From contig CACHFP010000005.1 of the NCBI GenBank assembly GCA_902579115.1, positions 25,155 to 89,154 on the forward strand: a stretch of 64,000 bases of DNA, written 5' to 3'. Below, one piece after another: positions 1-9,414 of the stretch. The stretch's first letter is position 1, and each line of letters starts with the position of its first letter. Under the pieces are notes generated by a model that was not told the origin of the DNA, ran no database searches, and worked only from the letters and a program-made list of their open reading frames with translations. The position numbers and the translations under genes are program-made. The stretch is from an uncultured Pelagibacteraceae bacterium (lineage in GTDB: Bacteria; Pseudomonadota; Alphaproteobacteria; Pelagibacterales; Pelagibacteraceae).

Positions 1-1563
1 AAATAAAGTAGAAAGTTCATATAAGTAAAAAGGAATTTTATGAGGTTCTAATTTGTATGCTGCTGACTCAATTACCTTTGGCCACTCAAATATTTTTCTA
101 ATTATTTTTTTTTCATATTCATTAGGGGAAAATGAACTAGCAGTTACAAAAATGTTATCTTCTAAATTTTTTTTTAACAATCTAATAATTGAATTAATCC
201 TAGCGTATGCGTATTGTACATAGTATACAGGATTATCTTTTGTTTTTTCTTTTACTTTTTCGAAATCAAAATCTAGTTCAACGTCATTACTTCGGTTCAA
301 CATCATAAATCTAATAGAATCCTTATTGACCTCATTTAGTAAATCCTGGGCAGAAATAAAATCACCTGCTCTTTTTGACATTTTGAATGGTTTTCCTTTT
401 TTGTAAAGTTTAACTAATTGACAAACTTTACAATTAAGTTTTACTTTTTTATCAGATATTGCTGAAACAGCGGCAGATATTCTTTTTATATACCCAGTGT
501 GATCTGCTCCAAGAATATTTATTAACTTATCAAATTTTCTATTAATTTTATCAGAGTGATAAGCGACATCATTAGCAAAATATGTCCAAGAACCATCATT
601 CTTTTGAAGTGCTCTATCTGAGTCATCTCCGAACTCAGTAGATTTAAAAATAAGTCTTTTTACTTTTTTCCAATCTTTTGAAGGCTCACCTTTAGGAGGA
701 TCCAGAAAGCCTTCTTGCACATATTTTTTACTTTTTAGTTTTTCTACTATTTTTGTTACTAAATCATTTTTTACAATTTCACTTTCAGAGAAAAAATGAT
801 CATGAGTAATTCCAAGATTTTTCAAGTCATTTTTAATTAAAGTCATAGAGCATTCTAAAGAAAGTTTTTTCAATAGGTCAAAACATTCATCAAAATTATC
901 CAGTTTAATTTTTTCGTTATCAGATATTTTTTTAGCTATTTCTTTAATGTATTCTCCAGGATATAAATCTTTATTTAAAGGAAATTTTTCTTTAAATTTT
1001 AATTCTCTTATTCTGAAATAAACTGACTTTATAAAATTCTTTATTTGACTCCCGTAGTCATTAATATAATACTCTTTAGTTACTTTATTGCCATTAAATA
1101 ATAATAAATTAGATAAAACATCTCCAAAAATTGCTCCTCTGCAATGACCTACATGCATTGGACCTGTTGGATTAGCGGAAACAAATTCAATATTATATTT
1201 AAAATTGGATTTTTTAGATCCATAAGTTTTTTTATTATTTAATATTTCATTAATATTTATTGCCAATCCCTCGTTGGATAATTTTATATTTAAAAACCCT
1301 GGACCTGCTATTTCAATTTTTTGGAAATGATCAATATTTTCAAGTAATAAACTTTTAATATTTTTAGCTAAATTATTTGGATTAGTCTTATTATCTTTGG
1401 ACAAGACTAAGGAAATGTTAGTTGATAAATCAGCATTAAAATGATCGGGAGGAACTTCTAAATTAATATTTCTTAAATTTTCAAAATTTTTTAGTTTAAG
1501 AGAATTTTTATTATTTAAAACTAGGTTGTTAATTCTCGAAAGATATTTGTCAAATATGTTCAT
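1..1563 (-). CDS. argS: Arginyl-tRNA synthetase, 3' end cut by window edge
   Basis: Class I aminoacyl-tRNA synthetase that charges tRNA-Arg in the cytoplasm. The frame is open from the ATG at 1563 to base 1, giving about 521 residues; the family is usually 550-590, so only part of the C-terminal anticodon-binding (DALR) domain is missing. The N-terminal Arg-tRNA-synthetase domain is followed by the HIGH-type motif HVGH at residues 137-140 (inside NPTGPMHVGH) and the KMSKRAGDF motif from residue 394. The start codon overlaps the stop of dgt as ATGA, so the two genes are translationally coupled, an order common in alphaproteobacteria. No frameshift seen. Confidence 0.96.
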   Translation of the reverse strand, partial: MNIFDKYLSRINNLVLNNKNSLKLKNFENLRNINLEVPPDHFNADLSTNISLVLSKDNKTNPNNLAKNIKSLLLENIDHFQKIEIAGPGFLNIKLSNEGLAININEILNNKKTYGSKKSNFKYNIEFVSANPTGPMHVGHCRGAIFGDVLSNLLLFNGNKVTKEYYINDYGSQIKNFIKSVYFRIRELKFKEKFPLNKDLYPGEYIKEIAKKISDNEKIKLDNFDECFDLLKKLSLECSMTLIKNDLKNLGITHDHFFSESEIVKNDLVTKIVEKLKSKKYVQEGFLDPPKGEPSKDWKKVKRLIFKSTEFGDDSDRALQKNDGSWTYFANDVAYHSDKINRKFDKLINILGADHTGYIKRISAAVSAISDKKVKLNCKVCQLVKLYKKGKPFKMSKRAGDFISAQDLLNEVNKDSIRFMMLNRSNDVELDFDFEKVKEKTKDNPVYYVQYAYARINSIIRLLKKNLEDNIFVTASSFSPNEYEKKIIRKIFEWPKVIESAAYKLEPHKIPFYLYELSTLF

Positions 1564-2699
1564 TTAATTCTTTTATATAGATTTATTGCATATCTATCAG
1601 TCATACCAGCTATAAAATCGCAAATTGATCTGGCAATATTCGATTTATCATACTTACTAACATTTATATATATTACTGGATTTTTCATTATCGAAGAGAA
1701 TAATTTATTAATAATTTTTTTTCCCTGATTTGTGCTGGTTAAAACTTTTTTGTGATAATACATTTTTCTTCTTAAAAAATTTTTAATTTTAATATCAAAT
1801 TTTTTCATATTTTTTGAAAAAGTAACAATTGGGTACTCACATTTGTAAACATCATCTAAATTTTTAATTTTAAAATTTTGAATATTTTTCTTCGTAGTAT
1901 CAATTATATCCTTTACCATTTCATTTATAATTTCTCTTATAATTTGTCTTACTATTAAATCTATAGAATGATATTTAATCCTTTTTTTATGTTTTAATAT
2001 AATATTTTTTAAAATTGGAATTTTCTCTAAATCTTTAAGTTTAAATAAGTTTGAATTTAAACCATCTTCGAGATCGTGGCTATTATATGCTATATCGTCA
2101 GATATCGAGGCAATTTGTGCCTCAAGTGATGGACTGAGTGAAAACTTAATTTTATTTTGAAAATAATTATTACCTAAAATTTTATTGTATTTTTTTGAAT
2201 TTTTTATAGGACCATTATGTTTTAATAAACCGTCAAGAGTTTCAAAAGTTAAGTTCAGCCCCTTAAACTCATAATATCTATTTTCCAAAAAAAGAATTGT
2301 TCTGATAGTTTGAACATTATGATCAAAACCACCAAATTTTTTCATGCAATTGTTAAGAGCATCTTCGCCGGCATGTCCAAAAGGAGTGTGTCCTAAATCA
2401 TGAGCTAAACTAATTGTCTCACACAAGTCCTCATTTAAATTAAAAAATTTAGATAATGTCCTAGCTATTTGGGCTACTTCTAAAGAGTGAGTAATTCTTG
2501 TTCTGAAATGATCTCCTGAGGTATTAATAAATACCTGGGTTTTATGTTTCAGTCTTCTAAAAGCTGTGGAATGTATTATTCTATCTCTATCTCTTTGGAA
2601 ATCAGTTCTTAAACGAGTTTTTTTTTCTTTAAAAAACCTTCCTTTCGATTTCAGTGGAACTGCTAGTTTAGATAATGATTTGATTGATTTTTTTTGCAT
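1560..2699 (-). CDS. dgt: Deoxyguanosinetriphosphate triphosphohydrolase-like protein
   Basis: HD-domain nucleotidase of the dGTPase family, expected to hydrolyse dGTP (or other dNTPs) to the nucleoside and triphosphate, affecting dNTP pools. It is 379 aa, typical for the shorter type-2 dGTPases of alphaproteobacteria. The N-terminal part carries the family segment RDRDRIIHSTAFRRLKHKTQVF; the metal-binding HD signature is seen as HSLEVAQIARTL followed by AHDLGHTPFGHAGE. It lies upstream of argS with an ATGA overlap and is divergent from erpA across a 31-base gap that must hold both promoters. Exact nucleotide preference cannot be read from sequence. Confidence 0.92.
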   Translation of the reverse strand: MQKKSIKSLSKLAVPLKSKGRFFKEKKTRLRTDFQRDRDRIIHSTAFRRLKHKTQVFINTSGDHFRTRITHSLEVAQIARTLSKFFNLNEDLCETISLAHDLGHTPFGHAGEDALNNCMKKFGGFDHNVQTIRTILFLENRYYEFKGLNLTFETLDGLLKHNGPIKNSKKYNKILGNNYFQNKIKFSLSPSLEAQIASISDDIAYNSHDLEDGLNSNLFKLKDLEKIPILKNIILKHKKRIKYHSIDLIVRQIIREIINEMVKDIIDTTKKNIQNFKIKNLDDVYKCEYPIVTFSKNMKKFDIKIKNFLRRKMYYHKKVLTSTNQGKKIINKLFSSIMKNPVIYINVSKYDKSNIARSICDFIAGMTDRYAINLYKRIK

Positions 2700-2730
2700 G
2701 CTTACTATATAGATTATATACTAGATAATT

Positions 2731-3045
2731 ATGGAAAAAAAATTAGAATTTACTGACAAAGCAAAGAGCCAGATTGAAAAAATCACCAATAGTGAAGATA
2801 AAAAATATTTTAGAATTACCGTTCAGGGCGGAGGTTGTTCAGGATTTAAATATAATTTTAGCTTTGATAATAAAAAGGAGAAAGATGACTTTTTGTTTGA
2901 CCTAACTATAATAGATAGAACTTCATTAGATATAATTGCCGGTTCAACAGTAGATTTTAAAAAGGAAATGATTGGTGAGTCTTTTGTAATTAATAATCCT
3001 AAAGCGTCTTCCTCATGTGGATGCGGATTATCATTTTCAGTGTAA
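2731..3045 (+). CDS. erpA: HesB/IscA-family iron-sulfur cluster insertion protein
   Basis: Small A-type carrier (104 aa) that receives Fe-S clusters from the assembly scaffold and passes them to apo-enzymes. The three conserved cysteines are visible: C36 in GGGCSGF and C96/C98 in the C-terminal SSCGCG motif. IlvD and LipA in this window are possible clients. It is followed immediately by xthA, whose ATG overlaps its TAA stop (TAATG). The erpA-xthA pair divergent from dgt-argS is a familiar alphaproteobacterial arrangement, which favours ErpA; IscA cannot be excluded by sequence alone. Confidence 0.9.
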   Translation: MEKKLEFTDKAKSQIEKITNSEDKKYFRITVQGGGCSGFKYNFSFDNKKEKDDFLFDLTIIDRTSLDIIAGSTVDFKKEMIGESFVINNPKASSSCGCGLSFSV

Positions 3046-3821
3046 TGAAAATAATTTCTTGGAATGTTAATTCGGTTAGAGCAAGAGTGAACAATATTAA
3101 AGATTATATAAAGCTTGCTAAACCTGATATTTTACTCCTTCAAGAAATTAAAACTCAAAATGAAAATTTTCCTTTTGAAGAATTTTCAAAGATTGGGTAT
3201 GAATCTTATGTTAATGGTCAAAAAAGTTATAACGGCGTTGCTATAATTTCAAAAATTGAAATAAAAAATATAGAGAAAAATTTTATAAATGATAACTTTA
3301 AACAATCTAGAATAATTACTGCTGAATTAAAATTAAAAAAAAAGGAGATAGAACTAATAAATATTTATGTTCCAAATGGAAATCCTGTAGATACAGAAAA
3401 ATATGAATATAAAAAAGATTGGTTAAAAAAATTTATTTCAAATATAAAAAAAAAAATTCAAAGAAAGTCAAATATTCTTATCGCCGGAGATTTTAATATT
3501 ATTCCTGAAGAAATAGATGTTCATGACTTTAAAAGATATGAAAACGATGCCTTAGGTAGATTGGAAATTAGAAAAAAATACAGAGAACTAATTAACTTAG
3601 GCTTTAGAGATGTTTATAGATTTAAAAATAAAACAAAACAAGAGTATACCTTTTGGGACTACTTTGCTGGATCCTGGCAAAAAAATTATGGCATGAGAAT
3701 AGATCATTTTTTAATTTCAAACAATTTAATTGAGAATATCAAATCAATTAATATAAATAAAAAACCAAGATCTAAAGAAAAACCATCTGATCACACACCA
3801 ATCGAACTTGAAATTATTTAA
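3045..3821 (+). CDS. xthA: Exodeoxyribonuclease III (AP endonuclease)
   Basis: Exonuclease III/AP endonuclease of the EEP family for base-excision repair. The 258-residue protein begins MKIISWNVNSVRAR, the canonical N-terminus, so the ATG at 3045 is chosen over an upstream in-frame ATG at 3015 that lies inside erpA. Catalytic motifs visible: WNVNSVRAR, LLLQEIKTQ (metal-binding Glu), AGDFNIIPEEIDV, MRIDHFLIS and the terminal SDHTPIELEI (catalytic Asp-His). Length matches the family. It is coupled to erpA by a TAATG overlap and converges with manC, the two reading frames overlapping by 8 bases, leaving no room for a separate terminator. Confidence 0.95.
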   Translation: MKIISWNVNSVRARVNNIKDYIKLAKPDILLLQEIKTQNENFPFEEFSKIGYESYVNGQKSYNGVAIISKIEIKNIEKNFINDNFKQSRIITAELKLKKKEIELINIYVPNGNPVDTEKYEYKKDWLKKFISNIKKKIQRKSNILIAGDFNIIPEEIDVHDFKRYENDALGRLEIRKKYRELINLGFRDVYRFKNKTKQEYTFWDYFAGSWQKNYGMRIDHFLISNNLIENIKSININKKPRSKEKPSDHTPIELEII

Positions 3822-5016
3822 CTCTACCGTATATATCTTGATATCTAACTATATCAGTTTCTTTTAAAATTGATCCTAATTGAGCTTCAATTATTTTTAC
3901 CGGTTTCTTGTATGGATTTTCTATCCTGTGAATAGATTTAACCGGTATAAAAATAGTTTCATTAGTTTTTAAAAAAAATTTTTTTCTATTCAGAGTTATT
4001 TTTGGGGTTCCTTGAGTTACAACCCAATGTTCAGAACGATGAAAGTGCTTTTGAAGGCTTAAAATTCCTTTGGATTTTACATAAAGTTCTTTAATTAAAA
4101 AATTTTTCCCGTTGTATAAATTTGTATACCTACCCCAAGGTCTGTAAAAAATATTTTTCTTTTTTTGATATTTAGCCTTTAATTTATCATAGATTTTGCA
4201 AATTTCTTTCCAGCTACCTAGGTCAGACCAGGGTATATTTAAATTTATAGCATTTATATCTTTTGACTTTTCTAATATTGCATAATCAAAAGAAATTGTC
4301 TTACATTTTAAAAAGTGATTTTTATTTAAATAATAAACATTATTTTTAATTTTCGATTTATTTACAGAATTTAAGCAACAATTAAAGTTTTTGTTTTGAT
4401 ATTTCTTGAAGTTATTAATTATTGATTTTTTTGTAAGGAAAAACATTCCTGAATTCCAATAAGCATTTTTTTTAATGATTTTTTTTGCTTTTTCTAGATT
4501 TGGTTTTTCAATAAATTTTGAAACCTTATAATTATTTTTAGCCCGTTTTGATAAAAAATAACCAAAATCAGATGAAGGGTAAGTAGGCTTAATGCCAAAT
4601 ATAAAGATATTTTTATCTGTTAGGTATTTTTGATGTTTTTTGATGGATTTATTAAACAAATTTGTTTTCTCAATTAAATGATCTGATGTTAAAAAAATTA
4701 AGGGTTGGTTCTCAGGTATTTCTTCTATTAAAGCTGAACTGAGTATAGCAGGAGCAGTATTTCTTTTTGCTGGTTCAAGGATAATTTTATATCTCTTAAA
4801 ACCTTTTAATTTTAAATGTTTTTTTATTTCTGATATATATTTTTTATTAGTACTTACTATTGGATAATCAAAAATAGAATCTTTTATTCTCTCAAGAGTT
4901 TTTCCGAATAGTGTCCAATTTCCAAAATTGATAAACTGCTTTGGTTGATGATGTTTTTTATTAGACCAGAGTCTTGTACCAGAACCTCCACATAAAATTA
5001 CTGGACGTATTTTCAT
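3814..5016 (-). CDS. manC: Mannose-1-phosphate guanylyltransferase / mannose-6-phosphate isomerase
   Basis: Makes GDP-mannose from mannose-1-phosphate and GTP. The N-terminal nucleotidyltransferase domain starts with VILCGGSGTRLWS (nucleotide-binding loop) and includes KFIEKPNLEKA; the C-terminal cupin domain (about residues 290-400) has RPWGRYTNL and LQKHFHRSEHWVVTQG, the sugar-phosphate isomerase fold of type II enzymes. At 400 aa it is clearly shorter than the usual 460-480, with a compact linker. The start overlaps the ilvD stop (TAATG). GDP-mannose would feed lipopolysaccharide or the surface-glycan genes at 34.6-40.1 kb. It is unlikely to be phosphomannose isomerase alone because the transferase loop is intact. 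Confidence 0.92.
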   Translation of the reverse strand: MKIRPVILCGGSGTRLWSNKKHHQPKQFINFGNWTLFGKTLERIKDSIFDYPIVSTNKKYISEIKKHLKLKGFKRYKIILEPAKRNTAPAILSSALIEEIPENQPLIFLTSDHLIEKTNLFNKSIKKHQKYLTDKNIFIFGIKPTYPSSDFGYFLSKRAKNNYKVSKFIEKPNLEKAKKIIKKNAYWNSGMFFLTKKSIINNFKKYQNKNFNCCLNSVNKSKIKNNVYYLNKNHFLKCKTISFDYAILEKSKDINAINLNIPWSDLGSWKEICKIYDKLKAKYQKKKNIFYRPWGRYTNLYNGKNFLIKELYVKSKGILSLQKHFHRSEHWVVTQGTPKITLNRKKFFLKTNETIFIPVKSIHRIENPYKKPVKIIEAQLGSILKETDIVRYQDIYGRVK

Positions 5017-6734
5017 TAAATTTTCGAATATTCTTTAACTTCTTTTTTCTTACCTGGATGAGTTGGAGCACCTAGATAAGCAGGTCCTACAGTTTGAGCA
5101 TATTTCCAAATCGTTCCCGATCCAAAACTTGATTTTTTTTCTTTCCATTTTTTTCTTCTAGCTTTCAATTGTGCGCTAGTAAGCCTTACATTAATTAACC
5201 CTTTTTTTGCATCTATATCTATTACATCTCCATTTTTAAGAAGTGCTATCGGGCCACCCATTGCAGCCTCTGGGCCAACGTGACCAACACAAAAACCTCT
5301 AGTAGCTCCTGAAAACCTTCCATCAGTTATAAGTGCAACTTTTTCACCTTTACCTTGTCCATAAATAGCTCCAGTTGTTGAAAGCATTTCTCTCATTCCT
5401 GGCCCACCTTTTGGACCTTCGTATCTGATTATTATTACATCACCGTCCTTATATTTTTTTGTCTGTACTGCTTTCATTGCATCTTCTTCATTATCAAAAC
5501 ATCTAGCTTTACCTGTAAATTGTAATTTTTTTAATCCTGCAATTTTTACAATTGCTCCGTCTGGAGCTAAATTACCTTTTAGTCCAACAACTCCACCATC
5601 TGGAGAGAGTGGGTTATTATATTCTCTTAAAACTTTTTGATTAGTATTAAACTTAATATTGGCTAAATTTTCTTTCATAGTTTTACCAGTAACTGTCATA
5701 CACTGACCATGAATGTATCCCCCGTCATATAAAGTTTTTAATAACATCGGAACACCGCCAGCTTCCCACATATCTTTTGCAACGTATTTTCCTCCAGGTT
5801 TTAAATCAGCAAGATAAGGAGTTTTTTTAAATATTTTTGCAACATCCATTAAATCAAATTTTACTCCTATCTCATTAGCAAGTGCAGGTAAATGAAGAGC
5901 TGCATTAGTGGAGCCTCCAGTTGCAGCCACTATTGTTGCTGCGTTTTCTAAAGAATTTTTAGTTACAATTTCTCTTGGTTTAATTTTTTTTTCTAATAAA
6001 TTCATAACTGCTTGACCACTTTCATAGGCATATTTATCTCTTTCCTCATAAGGGGCTGGTGTTCCAGCTGAATAAGGTAAAGCCAATCCTATCGCTTCAG
6101 ATACACACGCCATTGTGTTAGCTGTAAATTGACCTCCGCAAGCCCCAGCACTTGGACAAGCTACTAATTCTAATTCTCTTAATTCTTCAGAAGACATTTT
6201 GCCTGAGGAATGTTTACCTACTGCTTCAAACACATCTACAACGGTAACATCTTTTCCTTTAAATTTTCCTGGTAAAATTGATCCACCATAAATAAACACA
6301 CTTGGCACATTCAATCTTAACATAGACATCATCAAGCCTGGAAGAGATTTATCACATCCAGCGATTCCAACTAGAGCATCATAACAATGTCCTCTCACTG
6401 TCAGTTCTGCTGAATCAGCTATGACTTCTCTTGAAATTAAAGATGATTTCATTCCCTCATGACCCATGGCAATACCATCTGTTACGGTTATCGTACAAAA
6501 TTCTCTTGGCGTTCCACCAGATTGTTTGACTCCTTTTTTAACAGACTGTGCCTGTCGCATTAAAGCTGTATTGCAAGGTGCAGCTTCGTTCCAGGTGGAT
6601 ACTACTCCTACAAACGGCTTCGCTACATCCTGTTCGGTTTCTCCCATTGCATAGTAAAAAGATCTATGTGGAGCTCTATCTGGGCCTAAAGAAGTATGAC
6701 GACTTGGTAGTTTTTTTTTATCAATTTTAGACAT
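5016..6734 (-). CDS. ilvD: Dihydroxy-acid dehydratase
   Basis: Fe-S dehydratase converting 2,3-dihydroxy-isovalerate or -methylvalerate to the 2-keto acids in valine and isoleucine synthesis. 572 aa, the normal length. Family motifs are clear: [18 protein letters not shown] with one cluster-ligand Cys, and [20 protein letters not shown] with further cysteines; the C-terminal half contains GGPGMREML and [20 protein letters not shown]. Codon use is less AT-biased than in its neighbours, as is usual for a well-expressed, conserved gene. It abuts valS upstream with no spacer and overlaps manC downstream, so it is probably part of a valS-ilvD-manC transcript. Confidence 0.97.
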   Translation of the reverse strand: MSKIDKKKLPSRHTSLGPDRAPHRSFYYAMGETEQDVAKPFVGVVSTWNEAAPCNTALMRQAQSVKKGVKQSGGTPREFCTITVTDGIAMGHEGMKSSLISREVIADSAELTVRGHCYDALVGIAGCDKSLPGLMMSMLRLNVPSVFIYGGSILPGKFKGKDVTVVDVFEAVGKHSSGKMSSEELRELELVACPSAGACGGQFTANTMACVSEAIGLALPYSAGTPAPYEERDKYAYESGQAVMNLLEKKIKPREIVTKNSLENAATIVAATGGSTNAALHLPALANEIGVKFDLMDVAKIFKKTPYLADLKPGGKYVAKDMWEAGGVPMLLKTLYDGGYIHGQCMTVTGKTMKENLANIKFNTNQKVLREYNNPLSPDGGVVGLKGNLAPDGAIVKIAGLKKLQFTGKARCFDNEEDAMKAVQTKKYKDGDVIIIRYEGPKGGPGMREMLSTTGAIYGQGKGEKVALITDGRFSGATRGFCVGHVGPEAAMGGPIALLKNGDVIDIDAKKGLINVRLTSAQLKARRKKWKEKKSSFGSGTIWKYAQTVGPAYLGAPTHPGKKKEVKEYSKI

Positions 6735-9383
6735 TTAATTAATACTAGATACAATACTTCTTAATTTTTCATCTTCAATAGTTAATTCTTTAACTAAATT
6801 TTTATCATTTTGTACTATTTCTTTAGGTGCATTTGTCACATAAGCCTTATTTTTAAGCTTATTATTTAAACTAGTTATTTTATTATTAATTGTCTCAATT
6901 TTTTGTAAAATTCTCTCTTTTTGAGATCCTAAATCCACACCCTCACTAAAATTTAATGAAAGTTTTTCTTTAAGAACTAAGATATCTATTGAATTTTTAT
7001 CTCTTATCTTTGTTGTAAGGACATTATTTACTCTACCAACCTGCTTTATCAAATTTATATTTTTATTTACCAATCTGTTTAATTTCCCTGATTTATCTTC
7101 AAAAAATATGTCACAATATAATTTTGGCGTAATTTTTAACTCTGCTTTAGTAGATCTAATGTTAGAAATTATTTCAATTAAATCATTTATATTATTTTGA
7201 TTTTTGCTAAATTTATTAATTACCTTCAAATCTGGCCAACTGGAACTAATTAAATAATTATTGAAAATTTTTTTATAAGCATTTAAAGACCACAAGTTCT
7301 CAGTGAAAAAAGGAATAAAAGGATGAAGAATTCTTAGAATATTTGCCATCATAAATGATGAGAAGGCTTTAGCTTCTCTAATTTCATTTTTATTTTTTGA
7401 ATTAAAAATAGGTTTTAAGAACTCTAAATACCAATCGCAATAAGAATGCCAAACAAATTGATATGCATATCTAGCAGCCTCATCGAACCTAAATATTTCA
7501 ATATTTTTTGTGATTAAATTTTGTGTTTTTATAAATTCGTTGTAAATCCAATGGTTTATTGGAAGTTTAATTGAGGTCAAATTTATTTTTTTATTTAATT
7601 TACAATTATTAAGTTTTAAAAAATTATTTGCGCTCCAAATTTTTGTTATAAAGTTTCTATTTCCAGTAACTCTATCTTTTGATAATTTTACATCTCTTCC
7701 TGGAGAGGCCATAGAAATTAAAGTAAATCTTAAACTATCTGCTCCATATTCATTTATTAAATCTAATGGATCGATCACATTACCTTTTGACTTTGACATT
7801 TTCTGCCCCTTTTCATCCCTTACCAAGGCATGAACATATACTTTATGAAAAGGTGTATTTTTTCTAAAATAATTTCCCATCATCAACATCCTCGCTACCC
7901 AAAAGAAAATTATATCAAAACCAGTAACAAGAACTGAAGTTGGATAAAATTTATTAAGTTCTTCAGTTTTCTTTGGCCATCCAAGAGTCGCAAAAGGCCA
8001 TAAAGCTGATGAAAACCAAGTATCTAAAACATCTGTTTCCTGTCTTAATTTGAATTGTTTATTTATATTTTTTTTCTTTGCTAATTTTACTGCATCTTTT
8101 TCACTTTCAGCTACAAAAATATTTCCATTTTCATCATACCAAGCAGGTATTCTATGACCCCACCAAATCTGCCGAGATATACACCAAGGCTCAATATCAT
8201 TCATCCACTGAAAAAATGTTTTCGACCAGTTACTTGGAAAAAAAGTTGTTTTGCCCTCTTTAACTATCTTAATTGGTTTTTTGGATAATTTTTTTGCATC
8301 AACAAACCATTGCTCTGTTAAAAGAGGTTCGATTATAGTGTTTGATCTATCTCCATATGGAACTTTATTTTTAATATTTTCTATTTTTACAAGAGAACCT
8401 TTGTCCTTTAATTTTTTAATTATAAGTTTTCTTGCTTCAAATCTGTCTAAACCATGAAACTCTTTAATCCCATTTTTGTTTATTTTACCATTCTCTTCAA
8501 AAATATTTATTATTTCTAATTTATTTCTCTTGCCTACCTCATAGTCATTGAAATCATGTGCAGGTGTAATTTTTACTGCCCCTGAACCTTGTTCCGGATC
8601 AGCGTACTTGTCCGAAATAATTTTGACAGTCCTATTAACTATTGGAATAAGAACATTTTTTCCTACTAAATTAACATATCTTTCATCCTTCGGATTTACA
8701 GCAACCGCGGTATCTCCCATCATTGTTTCTGGTCTGGTGGTGGCAATAGTTATTTTTTTATCTGAGTTCACTATCGTATAGTCAATGTAATACAATTGAG
8801 ATTGAACATCTTTTTGGTTTACTTCCAAGTCAGAAATAGCAGTTTGAAGTTTGGTATCCCAGTTAACTAATTTTTTATCCTTGTAAATTAGCTTGTTTTT
8901 ATGGAGATCAACAAAAACTTTAATTACGGCTTTAGAAAGATCCTTATCCATGGTGAACCTTGTTCTTGACCAATCACACGAACAACCTAATTTCTTAAGT
9001 TGATCTAAAATTATTCCACCAGATTCCTCTTTCCAATCCCATATTTTTTTAATAAATTTTTCTCTTCCTAAATCATTTTTTTTAATTCCTTCTTTTAAAA
9101 GGTTATTTTCAACAACTGCTTGAGTTGCAATTCCAGCATGGTCTGTTCCTGGTTGCCATAGAGTTTCGAGGCCTTTCATTCTATTAAATCTAACCAAAAC
9201 ATCTTGTAGACTATTGTTCAGGGCATGTCCCATATGTAATCTACCAGTTACATTAGGTGGAGGAATTACTATAGAAAATTTTTTATTTGATTTATCTTTT
9301 TTTGGTTTGAATAAGCCTTTTTTAATCCAAAAATCTGAGATTTTTTTTTCTTCTTTAATATGATTATATTTTTTAAATTCCAT
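6735..9383 (-). CDS. valS: Valyl-tRNA synthetase
   Basis: Class Ia synthetase that charges tRNA-Val, with an editing domain that clears Thr-tRNA-Val. 882 aa, full length. The HIGH motif is HMGHALNNS in the first 60 residues (PPPNVTGRLHMGHALN), the CP1 editing domain contains TTRPETMMGDTAVAV, and the KMSKS loop is KMSKSKGNVIDP. The C-terminus is a lysine-rich coiled coil, typical of ValRS. The ilvD start follows the valS stop without a gap; linkage of valS to ilvD puts charging and synthesis of valine in one leftward run. Confidence 0.97.
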   Translation of the reverse strand: MEFKKYNHIKEEKKISDFWIKKGLFKPKKDKSNKKFSIVIPPPNVTGRLHMGHALNNSLQDVLVRFNRMKGLETLWQPGTDHAGIATQAVVENNLLKEGIKKNDLGREKFIKKIWDWKEESGGIILDQLKKLGCSCDWSRTRFTMDKDLSKAVIKVFVDLHKNKLIYKDKKLVNWDTKLQTAISDLEVNQKDVQSQLYYIDYTIVNSDKKITIATTRPETMMGDTAVAVNPKDERYVNLVGKNVLIPIVNRTVKIISDKYADPEQGSGAVKITPAHDFNDYEVGKRNKLEIINIFEENGKINKNGIKEFHGLDRFEARKLIIKKLKDKGSLVKIENIKNKVPYGDRSNTIIEPLLTEQWFVDAKKLSKKPIKIVKEGKTTFFPSNWSKTFFQWMNDIEPWCISRQIWWGHRIPAWYDENGNIFVAESEKDAVKLAKKKNINKQFKLRQETDVLDTWFSSALWPFATLGWPKKTEELNKFYPTSVLVTGFDIIFFWVARMLMMGNYFRKNTPFHKVYVHALVRDEKGQKMSKSKGNVIDPLDLINEYGADSLRFTLISMASPGRDVKLSKDRVTGNRNFITKIWSANNFLKLNNCKLNKKINLTSIKLPINHWIYNEFIKTQNLITKNIEIFRFDEAARYAYQFVWHSYCDWYLEFLKPIFNSKNKNEIREAKAFSSFMMANILRILHPFIPFFTENLWSLNAYKKIFNNYLISSSWPDLKVINKFSKNQNNINDLIEIISNIRSTKAELKITPKLYCDIFFEDKSGKLNRLVNKNINLIKQVGRVNNVLTTKIRDKNSIDILVLKEKLSLNFSEGVDLGSQKERILQKIETINNKITSLNNKLKNKAYVTNAPKEIVQNDKNLVKELTIEDEKLRSIVSSIN

Positions 9384-9414
9384 TTTTTTGATATCTAAAG
9401 ATATATATCAGATT

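Noticed and set aside
3015..3044. Upstream ATG for xthA adding ten residues
   Set aside because: It lies within the erpA coding end, and the family N-terminus begins at the ATG at 3045.
6466..6730. Rightward open frames opposite ilvD
   Set aside because: Antisense to the conserved 5' part of ilvD; no family features, explained by low stop density in the opposite strand of a less AT-rich gene.
9389..9410. TGATAT/ATATCA inverted repeat between valS and the hydrolase gene
   Set aside because: Short A/T-only stem, expected by chance; no U tract of terminator quality.
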